From CAG-964 sp902789345 (GTDB lineage: Bacteria; Bacillota; Clostridia; Oscillospirales; Acutalibacteraceae), in NCBI GenBank assembly GCA_052117325.1, contig JBQKJJ010000019.1: a DNA stretch of 30,258 nt. One strand, given 5' to 3'. The translations under genes and the position numbers were made by a program. Within the stretch, counting starts at the first letter, position 1. Every line of letters begins with the position of its first letter. This document shows, piece after piece, positions 8,279-14,043 of this stretch. The notes beneath the pieces were generated by a model. That model ran no database searches, had not been told where the DNA came from, and saw only the letters and a list, made by a program, of their open reading frames with translations.

Positions 8279-9049
8279 ATGAAGAAAATTTGCACCTTTA
8301 TTCTCACAATGGTGTTGGTACTCTCTCTTTCTATGCCGGCATTTGCAATGGAAATATATGTGAAACCAATCAACACCGGAACTACATATACCATCGAGGT
8401 AGAACCAACCGATTCGATAGAAGCTGTTAAGGGAAAGATAGAGGAAAAAACGGGGATTCCGTCTGTACAGCAAAAATTGATTTTTGCAGGCAAAGAGCTT
8501 GATGACGGCAAAACGCTTGCTGATTACAATATCCAAAAAGAAAGTACATTGCATCTTACTTTATTTCCAACACTTACCGAAAACCCATCCACCGGAAACG
8601 GAAAGGGAAAATATAATATTGAGATATCCGGCACCTACACTCCCGGCGCGGCGGCGGACGAAATAATCTCCGCAGATATTGCTTGGGATGCTATGGACTT
8701 CACCTACACAGGCGCATCGCAGGGTACATGGAACCCTGCAAACCACACCTATGAAGGCGCAACAGATGGCGGCTGGTCGAACAACACACCCGCCATCACC
8801 GTCACCAATCATTCCAATGTGGCTGTGAACGCAACGTTTGGCTTTACTGCAAATGTTACCGGCGTAGTCGGTACCTTCACCGAAGCCAGCGGTACCGAAA
8901 ATGACAACATTCTGAACCTTGCCACAGCAGAAGGCACAGAGGTTGCGAACGCTCCTACCGCAACCGCAAACTTCGGCATCAGCGGTGCGGCAATCGACGC
9001 AGACAAAACCCTCGGCACTATTACCGTAGCCATTGCAAAGGCTGAGTAA
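8279..9049 (+). CDS. Secreted ubiquitin-fold protein fused to NHSNV domain (copy 1)
   Basis: 256 aa. The signal peptide (residues 1-23) ends MPAFA; predicted cleavage exposes Met24, which is exactly Met1 of a complete ubiquitin fold (24-95): MEIYVK, TIEVEPTDSIEAVKGKI, EKTGIPSVQQKLIFAGKELD, TLADYNIQKESTLHLTL. By hand it matches human ubiquitin at about 49 of 71 positions with one inserted residue. Equivalents of Lys6, 27, 29, 33, 48 and 63 and of Ile44 and His68 are kept; Lys11 is Thr and Val70 is Thr. There is no RLRGG tail, so it cannot be conjugated by its own C-terminus; the chain runs through a Pro/Gly linker into the shared surface domain (about 105-256: IAWDAMDFTY, GGWSNN, TVTNHSNVAV). 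Ribosome site AAAGG at 11 bases. Likely displayed outside the cell, where it would mimic or bind partners of host ubiquitin; this role is inference. A secreted ubiquitin is known in Bacteroides fragilis. Confidence 0.88.
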   Translation: MKKICTFILTMVLVLSLSMPAFAMEIYVKPINTGTTYTIEVEPTDSIEAVKGKIEEKTGIPSVQQKLIFAGKELDDGKTLADYNIQKESTLHLTLFPTLTENPSTGNGKGKYNIEISGTYTPGAAADEIISADIAWDAMDFTYTGASQGTWNPANHTYEGATDGGWSNNTPAITVTNHSNVAVNATFGFTANVTGVVGTFTEASGTENDNILNLATAEGTEVANAPTATANFGISGAAIDADKTLGTITVAIAKAE

Positions 9050-9064
9050 TTCCATTGGATTCTT

Positions 9065-9095
9065 GTCAAGGCAGGGTAACCTGCTCTGCCTTGAC
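9065..9095 (+). other. Intergenic mRNA hairpin after ubiquitin gene 1
   Basis: GTCAAGGCAG (9065-9074) pairs perfectly with CTGCCTTGAC (9086-9095), loop 11 nt, 15 bp after the stop codon. There is no T-run, so it is not a standard terminator; it may protect the 3' end of an upstream message. A matching hairpin follows the second ubiquitin gene. Confidence 0.6.
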
Positions 9096-9142
9096 CTATG
9101 CCTAAAGGGTAACGGTAATAATTCGGAAAGGATAAAACGCTT

Positions 9143-10753
9143 ATGAAGAAAATTTGCACCTTTATTCTCACAATGGTGTTGGTGCTCTCTCTTTCTATGA
9201 CGGCATTTGCTATGGAAATATATGTGAAACCAATCAACGCCGAAACTACATATACCATCGAGGTAGAATCAGGCGATTCGATAGAAGCTGTTAAGGGAAA
9301 GATAGATGAAAAAACGGGGATTCCGTCTGTTCAGCAAAGATTGCTTTTTGCAGGCAAAGAGCTTGATGACGGCAAAACGCTTGCTGATTACAATATCCAA
9401 AAAGAAAGTACATTGCATCTTACTTTAATTCCCTCACTTACTGAAAGTCCCTCTGCCGGAAATGGAAAGGGAAAATATAATATTGAGATATCCGGCACCT
9501 ACACTCCCGGCGCGGCGGCGGACGAAATAATCTCCGCAGATATTGCTTGGGATGCTATGGACTTCACCTACACAGGCGCATCGCAGGGTACTTGGAACCC
9601 TGTTACCCACACCTATGAAGGCGCAACAGAGGGCGGCTGGTCGAACAACACACCCGCCATCACCGTCATCAATCATTCCAATGTGGCTGTGAACGCAACG
9701 CTTGGCTTTACTGCAAATTTTACCGGCGTAGTCGGTACCTTCACCGAAGCCAGCGGTACCGAAAATGACAACGTTCTTGAACTTGCCACAGCAGAGGGCA
9801 CAGAGGTTGCGAATGCTCCCACCGCAACCGCAAATTTCGGCATCAGCGGTGCGGCAATCGACGCAGACAAAACCCTCGGCACCATCACCGTGACCATCGC
9901 AAAGGCCGGCTCCGCCGGGGGCGGCGAAACTGCCACCGTCGTGACCACCTTTGCGGAGCTGCAGGATGCAGTCAACAACGGCAACATCGTCTTGGCAAGC
10001 GATGTCACCGTTGAAACCCCCTATCTGGCTATAACGAAGGACGTTTCCATCGACTTCAACGGCAACACCCTGAGGGGCTCTATTATAAGCACCGGCAACA
10101 CCGGCGATTCCCCCAACAATCTCGTGCTGCGCGACACCAATAACAACGGCGGATACAGCATCTACAGTGAAATCTACGAGATAGAAAACGGCCATGGGCA
10201 GGCTGCGGCTATCATAGCGAGCCATACCACCGTCACCATCGAGAGCGGCAAGTATACCAACGACAATGCCGTGATCCTCTGCCAACAGTATGCCTCGAAT
10301 CCCAACGCTGTGGGCGTAATGATCAACGGCGGTACCTTTGACGGTAAGGGCGCTGCCAGCGTTATTGTCAACCTCTCCGGCAATGTGATCGTCAACGACG
10401 GCAAATTCAATGCGTATCATGACGGCGAGCGTTACGGTACATGCGTTCATCTCGACCACTACATTCCCAATGTACCCTCCATCACCACCATCAACGGCGG
10501 CACCTTTAACGCCGATAAGTCCATCTTCTATGTAAACGTGGACACCAATTACATCCAGAAGATCATCGTCAACGGCGGTACCTTCAACGTGGCTGAGGGC
10601 GGTAGCTTGATTGAGGTCTCTTCCGGCAATGCCAGCGATTACCTGACCATCACCGGCGGTACCTTCAATGTGGATCCCACCGCATATGTGGATACAAACG
10701 CCTACACCGTCACCGATAACGGCGACGGCACATGGACGGTTGCCGAGAAATAA
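9143..10753 (+). CDS. Secreted ubiquitin-fold protein with NHSNV domain and beta-helix (copy 2)
   Basis: 536 aa. Signal peptide 1-23 (MTAFA), ubiquitin fold 24-95 starting again exactly at Met (MEIYVKPINAETTYTIEVES), shared domain about 105-254 (IAWDAMDFTY, GGWSNN, TVINHSNVAV), a Gly/Ser linker (AGSAGGGE), then a C-terminal repeat region 260-536 with a recurring strand motif NGGTF (MINGGTFDG, INGGTFNAD, VNGGTFNVA, ITGGTFNVD) typical of a right-handed parallel beta-helix, ending TVTDNGDGTWTV. Hand alignment to ubiquitin gives about 46 of 71 identities; the Ile44 equivalent is Leu and Pro19 is Ser, so it is slightly further from ubiquitin than copy 1. Lys48 and Lys63 equivalents remain; no diglycine. 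The beta-helix part is richer in GC than copy 1. Likely surface-exposed; the beta-helix may bind glycans, but no catalytic residues were recognised. Confidence 0.87.
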   Translation: MKKICTFILTMVLVLSLSMTAFAMEIYVKPINAETTYTIEVESGDSIEAVKGKIDEKTGIPSVQQRLLFAGKELDDGKTLADYNIQKESTLHLTLIPSLTESPSAGNGKGKYNIEISGTYTPGAAADEIISADIAWDAMDFTYTGASQGTWNPVTHTYEGATEGGWSNNTPAITVINHSNVAVNATLGFTANFTGVVGTFTEASGTENDNVLELATAEGTEVANAPTATANFGISGAAIDADKTLGTITVTIAKAGSAGGGETATVVTTFAELQDAVNNGNIVLASDVTVETPYLAITKDVSIDFNGNTLRGSIISTGNTGDSPNNLVLRDTNNNGGYSIYSEIYEIENGHGQAAAIIASHTTVTIESGKYTNDNAVILCQQYASNPNAVGVMINGGTFDGKGAASVIVNLSGNVIVNDGKFNAYHDGERYGTCVHLDHYIPNVPSITTINGGTFNADKSIFYVNVDTNYIQKIIVNGGTFNVAEGGSLIEVSSGNASDYLTITGGTFNVDPTAYVDTNAYTVTDNGDGTWTVAEK

Positions 10754-10782
10754 TGCAGGGTGCATAATTCCACTTGGTTCTT

Positions 10783-10813
10783 GTCAAGGCAGGGTAACCT
10801 GCCCTGCCTTGAC
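10783..10813 (+). other. Intergenic mRNA hairpin after ubiquitin gene 2
   Basis: GTCAAGGCAGGG (10783-10794) pairs with CCCTGCCTTGAC (10802-10813), a perfect 12-bp stem with a 7-nt loop, 29 bp after the stop. No T-run follows. It is the duplicated counterpart of 9065-9095, with a longer stem. Confidence 0.6.
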
Positions 10814-10816
10814 CTT

Positions 10817-10855
10817 TCCTATATGGGCATAGTCAAGCCCTGTGCCTATATAGGA
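10817..10855 (+). promoter_or_regulatory. Hairpin covering the ribosome site of a leader ORF
   Basis: TCCTATA (10817-10823) pairs with TATAGGA (10849-10855), with an inner GGGC (10825-10828)/GCCC (10837-10840) pairing. The right arm overlaps the AGGAG site used by the tiny leader ORF at 10867, so folding would hide the site and lower translation of the leader and, through coupling, of the next gene. Confidence 0.4.
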
Positions 10856-10866
10856 GAGCAATAGAA

Positions 10867-10893
10867 ATGCAAAAAGCGAGGAAAACAGATTGA
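10867..10893 (+). CDS. Eight-residue leader ORF coupled to the next gene
   Basis: ATG at 10867 with AGGAGAG 8 bases upstream encodes MQKARKTD. Its TGA stop (10891-10893) overlaps the TTG start of the membrane-anchored protein (10890-10892) in a TTGA overlap, the usual geometry for translational coupling. A second ribosome site, GAGG, lies inside the leader for the TTG start. No function beyond translation control is suggested. Confidence 0.4.
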   Translation: MQKARKTD

Positions 10894-11402
10894 ATATAAA
10901 GGCAAATTCTAAAAAGAATAATGATTATACCGTGCCTATCCTCTTTGGTGTGTTTGCCGTGCTTCTGATTGTCATGATTACGGCGCTGTGCATTCCGAAA
11001 ACGCCGGAATTTGTACCGCCTGCCTTTGAAGCTTCCGCCGTCCAAGGTACACCGGAGGTAGAAGAAAGCATGGGCTACACCGAGCTTTACAAGGAGGGTA
11101 TGGCGTACCGTGTTTCTGTTTGCGGTGTGCCGACAGTTGACGGACAGAATTTGACCGTCTACTTTACCAACACCGAGGGCAATGAAAAATACCTGAAGCT
11201 GCGTGTGTTGGATACGGGCGGCAACATTTTGGGCGAAACGGGGCTACTGAAACCCGGCGAATATGTAAAGACCGTAACGCTGACTAAAACACTTGCCGCA
11301 GGCGAGAATATAAAACTGAAAATCATGGGATATGAGCCGGAAACCTACGAAAGCGCAGGCTCGGCATCCTTGAATGTTACTGTGGGAGGAATAAGTGAAT
11401 GA
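10890..11402 (+). CDS. Membrane-anchored extracellular protein with one Ig-like domain (copy 2)
   Basis: 170 aa: basic N-terminus (NIKANSKKNNDYT), one membrane helix (about residues 14-33, VPILFGVFAVLLIVMITALC), a short linker, then a beta-rich extracellular domain (about 60-168: LTVYFTNTEGNEKYLKLRVL, LKPGEYVKTVTLTK, LKIMGYEPETY). The same architecture and strand order as the 4588-5127 protein, so the two are paralogues bracketing the secreted proteins. The start is TTG with GAGG 8 bases upstream, and is coupled to a leader ORF. The stop overlaps the next ATG by 4 bp (ATGA), so it should be made in step with the sortase substrate. Probably an assembly or anchoring partner; no enzyme motif is seen. 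Confidence 0.7.
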   Translation: MNIKANSKKNNDYTVPILFGVFAVLLIVMITALCIPKTPEFVPPAFEASAVQGTPEVEESMGYTELYKEGMAYRVSVCGVPTVDGQNLTVYFTNTEGNEKYLKLRVLDTGGNILGETGLLKPGEYVKTVTLTKTLAAGENIKLKIMGYEPETYESAGSASLNVTVGGISE

Positions 11403-12379
11403 AAAGGTGCTCACTATTAAAAAAGGTTATAGCGGCTATGTCTGCAGCGATGCTTATCTGCTCCTGCGGGATGACCGCCTTTGCCGCCGAAGCAAATCTG
11501 AACACCGACACAGAGCCAAAAAACATCGGTGTGTATGTGAAGTATGTGGATAATACCGTGTGGAACACAGTTCCGACAGATGAGGACGGCGATGGCACGG
11601 CTACCCTGCCGGACGGCACGGAAGTCGGGATAAGCAATGCGGATAAAACCAAAGGTCGGCTTGTGATTGATCCTATCACGGATAAGGAAGCGCTTGACTG
11701 GATCAACAGCGTAACAGACGGCAAAGTGAAAACTCCGCAGGCGTTCCATATCTATTATCTTGATAATAACGGCAACCTGATCAATGCCAACGGTATATCG
11801 GTGTCAATGAAGCCGGGAAATACACTGCAAAATCCCGTTGTCTATTCTCTGAAATCCGACGGCAGTATGGAACTGTTTTCTGCCGATGTGAAAAACGGTA
11901 TGATAACCTTTACCACAGACGGCAGTCCGTATTATGTCCTCGGTGAAAAGGACAGTACAATATCAACGCTCCCGCCTGAAATCATTAAGGGTAAAGGACA
12001 AAGCATAGTAGCAGGAGAAAACAAGGAAGTATCTTTCACATCCAATGCGGCGTTCAGCGATTTTCTCCGGGTGGAGCTTGACGGTAAAACCCTTGATGAA
12101 AAGTATTATACTGTTAAAGAAGGCAGTACGATTGTAACCTTAAAGGCTGACTATGTAGCCACGCTTTCTGTCGGCGAGCATACAATCGGCATTGTATCGA
12201 CAAACGGCGCAGCGACTACTACATTTACCGTTAAGGCTAAAACGGCAGTAGATAACGATACGGATTCACCTCAGACCGGAGATAACAGCAACATGGCATT
12301 GTGGATTGCACTGTTGGCGGCAAGCGTGTTCGGGTTAGCCGGAACCGCTGTATACAGCAAAAGAAAAAGAGTAAGATAA
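11399..12379 (+). CDS. Sortase-anchored surface protein (SPQTG)
   Basis: 326 aa. The signal peptide ends GMTAFA (about residue 29); the body is about 30-285, beta-rich, with IGVYVKYVDNTVW near its start (reminiscent of the ISVNAKYVDG start of the small NHSNV protein) and a domain with SFTSNAAFSDFLRVELDGKT and YVATLSVGEHTIGIVS that resembles Ig-like extracellular modules. The C-terminus carries a cell-wall sorting signal: SPQTG (about 290-294), a hydrophobic helix (MALWIALLAASVFGLAG) and KRKRVR. SPQTG fits the (S/P)PxTG signal known for Clostridioides difficile sortase B. No sortase gene is in the window, so the enzyme must be elsewhere. Last gene of the operon; likely the covalent wall anchor of the assembly. 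Confidence 0.82.
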   Translation: MKRCSLLKKVIAAMSAAMLICSCGMTAFAAEANLNTDTEPKNIGVYVKYVDNTVWNTVPTDEDGDGTATLPDGTEVGISNADKTKGRLVIDPITDKEALDWINSVTDGKVKTPQAFHIYYLDNNGNLINANGISVSMKPGNTLQNPVVYSLKSDGSMELFSADVKNGMITFTTDGSPYYVLGEKDSTISTLPPEIIKGKGQSIVAGENKEVSFTSNAAFSDFLRVELDGKTLDEKYYTVKEGSTIVTLKADYVATLSVGEHTIGIVSTNGAATTTFTVKAKTAVDNDTDSPQTGDNSNMALWIALLAASVFGLAGTAVYSKRKRVR

Positions 12380-12394
12380 CATAACATCAATCAA

Positions 12395-12461
12395 GTGTGC
12401 GGCGCACATTCGCACACATCCCTCCTATCGGGTACAATGTATCTGACGGGAGGGATTTTTT
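12395..12461 (+). terminator. Operon terminator, also leader of tnpV
   Basis: Two stems follow the last surface gene. GTGTGCG (12395-12401) pairs with CGCACAC (12411-12417). ATCCCTCC (12418-12425) pairs with GGAGGGAT (12449-12456), followed by six T. The second stem is a good intrinsic terminator, but its right arm GGGAGGG is also the ribosome site of tnpV, whose ATG starts right after the T-run. So read-through or a start inside the loop (a possible -10, TACAAT, at 12433) would be needed for tnpV. Confidence 0.6.
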
Positions 12462-12851
12462 ATGGAACTGAAAAAGCATATCATAGATGAAAAGACAGGT
12501 ATCAGCTACACGCTCTGCGGAGACTACTATCTTCCCGACTTGGCACTTCCCGAGGAAAAGTATTATGAACTCGGACGCTTCGGTCGTGCAAAGTTCCGTT
12601 ACTTACAGAAATGCCACAAGGTACTGCTGACGAGCCTGCGGACAAGCGGGACGCTGAATGAATATCTGCACAGCGTAGACGAGGACTGCGAGGAAATGTT
12701 CTCCCGGCTGGTTAAGCAGTACGCCGAGCGTGAGGGCGTGACCGAACAGATGAAAGCCGACGAGATGATGAAGTGGGTCGGGCTGATGAACAACATCCGT
12801 AGCCGTGCGGAGGAGGTCGTTATGAGGGAGTATATCTATGAGGAAGATTAA
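12462..12851 (+). CDS. tnpV: TnpV family transposon protein
   Basis: 129 aa, matching TnpV of Tn4451-type and related mobilizable elements: KTGISYTLCGDYYLPDLALP, the GRFGRAKFRYLQKCHK stretch, and the C-terminal MKWVGLMNNIRSRAEEVVMR. The molecular function is unknown; in several elements it lies beside mobilization or excision genes. Full length, start ATG 12462 with GGGAGGG in the upstream terminator arm. It overlaps the next small gene by 14 bp. A second, broken tnpV is at 24970-25113. Confidence 0.85.
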   Translation: MELKKHIIDEKTGISYTLCGDYYLPDLALPEEKYYELGRFGRAKFRYLQKCHKVLLTSLRTSGTLNEYLHSVDEDCEEMFSRLVKQYAEREGVTEQMKADEMMKWVGLMNNIRSRAEEVVMREYIYEED

Positions 12852-12978
12852 AATTAAGGTGGACGATTTTGAACTGCGGCTCATTATCCGTGCGCTGGCG
12901 GAATGGCGGAACATCTTGATTGCTGAGAATAAACCGAGGGAGGATTTAGATGAGCTGCTGATACGCTTCTGCAAATGA
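12838..12978 (+). CDS. Small 46-aa protein downstream of tnpV
   Basis: ATG 12838 overlaps the 3' end of tnpV and encodes 46 residues: MRKIKIKVDDFELRLIIRAL, then AEWRNILIAENKPREDLDEL and a short tail LIRFCK. GAGGGAG lies about 10 bases upstream, inside tnpV. It is short, helical and charged, with the look of the small conserved proteins of mobilizable elements, where such ORFs often follow tnpV. I do not recognise a function. The overlap suggests coupled translation. Confidence 0.6.
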   Translation: MRKIKIKVDDFELRLIIRALAEWRNILIAENKPREDLDELLIRFCK

Positions 12979-13005
12979 CCGCTTACAACTGAATACAGAA
13001 AGAGA

Positions 13006-13055
13006 AAGCACTTATTTTCAGGGAATTATCCCACAAGAAAATAGGTGCTTTTTTT
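13006..13055 (+). terminator. Strong intrinsic terminator after tnpV operon
   Basis: AAGCACTTATTTTC (13006-13019) pairs with GAAAATAGGTGCTT (13037-13050), 14 bp with one G-U pair, followed by seven T. It is 27 bp beyond the 46-aa gene. Confidence 0.8.
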
Positions 13056-13175
13056 GTACCCAAAAGGCGGTATTTCCGATAAACCGGCAGGACGGTATAA
13101 ACTCATTACCCTGCTTTTTCCGACCCATTACAGCGAAGAAAAACGGCGATTTTTACCCCGAAACTATGTCATTTC

Positions 13176-13212
13176 AGCACTTGATTACACAATCAGGTGC
13201 TTTTTGTTTTTT
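13176..13212 (+). terminator. Second intrinsic terminator
   Basis: AGCACTTGATT (13176-13186) pairs with AATCAGGTGCT (13191-13201), one G-U, loop 4 nt, followed by a T-rich tract. It shares the AGCAC-TT...GGTGCT ends with the terminator at 13006, so the two may be copies. It isolates the repeat array that follows from upstream transcription. Confidence 0.65.
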
Positions 13213-13276
13213 CGGTTCAATCAATCGAGATTTCATTTTTTTGGAAAAGGGTTGCCGTTTCATCTTTCTCAGTGGG

Positions 13277-13567
13277 AATTAGTGAAGGGACAATTTTTTA
13301 ATTAATTTTTTGAAAACACCCCCCAGAAACGCTCTCCCATTTCAAACAAGTGAAGGGGCAAAAATTTTTTAAAAAAAGGGTGTCCATTTCATCTCTCCCG
13401 GTGGGAACAAGTGAAAGGATAAATTTTTTCGGAGTTTTTTCTCGCAGAGCACAGATTTTGGGTGTGCATTTTGACCCCCTTTGTCCAAATGAGTGAGGGG
13501 AAATTTTATTTTTGGTTTCCAAAACACCCGATAATTTTTCCTTTCCCAGTCCGAACAAGTGAAGGGA
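13277..13567 (+). repeat. Five-copy diverged repeat array (candidate origin iterons)
   Basis: Core AACAAGTGAAGGGA and variants occur at 13277-13290, 13345-13358, 13406-13419, 13487-13500 and 13554-13567, spaced 61-81 bp. Each core is preceded by a pyrimidine tract (TCTCCC or CTTTCCC type, often then GTGGG) and followed by a T-run; short ACACCC/GGGTGT blocks alternate between units. All stretches between stops here are out of phase with the repeats, so they are not coding. Position upstream of a RepA-like ATPase suggests an origin of replication or a binding array for a plasmid-type initiator; inference. Confidence 0.6.
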
Positions 13568-13570
13568 TAT

Positions 13571-13860
13571 AGTTTCCCGACACCTTTTAACAACTGAATG
13601 ACCGTCCGATTGGGATATGACCTTGCGAAGACCGCCGGGGTTCCCGAAAAGTCGAAAGACTTTTTGGGGAGAGGAGGAGCAACGGAGTGAGCGAACTTTT
13701 CGTGCTTTGCACGGAAACGAGCGATACAAAGTTTGCGACGACGAGAGCAGGGCAACGCCGCTTAGATGGGGGCAGGCATACAAAAACGGCAATTGGGTAA
13801 AGCGGCGGTTACATACCCACGCCTTACGGCTCGGGTTGAAAACTATGGGAGGTGGTGAAA
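13571..13860 (+). other. Structured non-coding stretch between repeat array and small gene
   Basis: There is no convincing gene in these 290 bases. The stretch holds the 13-bp GAAA-loop hairpin listed separately (13641-13670), a purine-rich GAGGAGGAG run, a CGTGC-TTT-GCACG hairpin (about 13701-13713) and several GAGC/GAAC motifs (GTGAGCGAAC, ACGAGCGAT). Similar GAGC motifs recur in the oriT stretch at 15180-15270. It may encode a replication-control RNA or be part of the origin. Confidence 0.35.
13641..13670 (+). ncRNA. 13-bp hairpin with GAAA tetraloop
   Basis: TTCCCGAAAAGTC (13641-13653), loop GAAA (13654-13657), GACTTTTTGGGGA (13658-13670): thirteen pairs, two of them G-U. A GNRA loop on such a stem strongly suggests selection as RNA. 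It lies between the repeat array and the replication gene. Its class is unknown. Confidence 0.45.
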
Positions 13861-14043
13861 GTGCCACGAATGAGTAAAAAACGGAAACAGGAATGGGCGC
13901 TGTTTCTGAATGAGAGAAACCGTATCACCGTGGGCGAGCTTTGAAGGAAGTGTCAGAACGACTGTAAGCAGAGCTTTCGGGTGCTGGTAATCGAATGCCC
14001 GAAATATTTGAGGAAGGAGAGAAAACGAAGAAATGAAGCTTGA
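13861..14043 (+). pseudogene. Small Cys-rich IME protein broken by in-frame UGA
   Basis: A GTG start with GGAGGTGG upstream encodes VPRMSKKRKQEWALFLNERN, RITVGEL, then TGA at 13942-13944. The same frame continues with RKCQNDCKQSFRVLVIECPK and YLRKERKRRNEA to 14043 (60 residues in all). Relatives in mobilizable elements read L-C-R-K-C after the same GEL/DL sequence, so the UGA replaces the first Cys of a zinc-type Cys cluster (C-x2-C-x3-C...C). Most likely a nonsense mutation (TGC or TGT to TGA). The frame overlaps the start of the RepA-like gene by 11 bp, the native arrangement. Function unknown. Confidence 0.65.

Larger units (their letters stand above)
8264..9904 (+). repeat. Tandem duplication of the ubiquitin-fusion gene
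   Basis: About 8264-9050 and 9126-9904 are near-identical copies: both have the AAAGGATAA leader, the same first 15 codons, the ubiquitin segment and the shared domain, with scattered substitutions. The duplicated unit also includes the downstream GTCAAGGCAG hairpin, present after each gene (9065-9095 and 10783-10813). The second copy has gained about 280 extra C-terminal residues before its hairpin. Confidence 0.85.

Noticed and set aside
5174..9049. Shared domain as a WxL domain
   Set aside because: The Trp and NHSNV motifs do not match the WxL pattern, and no second distal WxL motif is seen; kept as an unnamed domain.
8279..9430. Polyubiquitin-like tandem gene
   Set aside because: The two ubiquitin units are in separate genes with separate signal peptides and no diglycine junctions.
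9434..10765. Open minus-strand frame of 443 codons opposite the second ubiquitin gene
   Set aside because: It is antisense to a well-supported exported protein, has no ribosome site or recognisable domain, and mirrors the GC-rich codon pattern of the plus-strand gene.
13045..13305. Open plus-strand frame over the terminators
   Set aside because: It runs across two intrinsic terminators and into the repeat array, has no ribosome site and no family likeness.
13277..13567. CRISPR array
   Set aside because: Repeats are short, diverged and irregularly spaced, with conserved rather than variable flanks; no cas genes are present.
13942..13944. Selenocysteine at the UGA
   Set aside because: No SECIS-like stem-loop directly downstream was found and TGA serves as a normal stop in neighbouring genes; nonsense mutation is far likelier.
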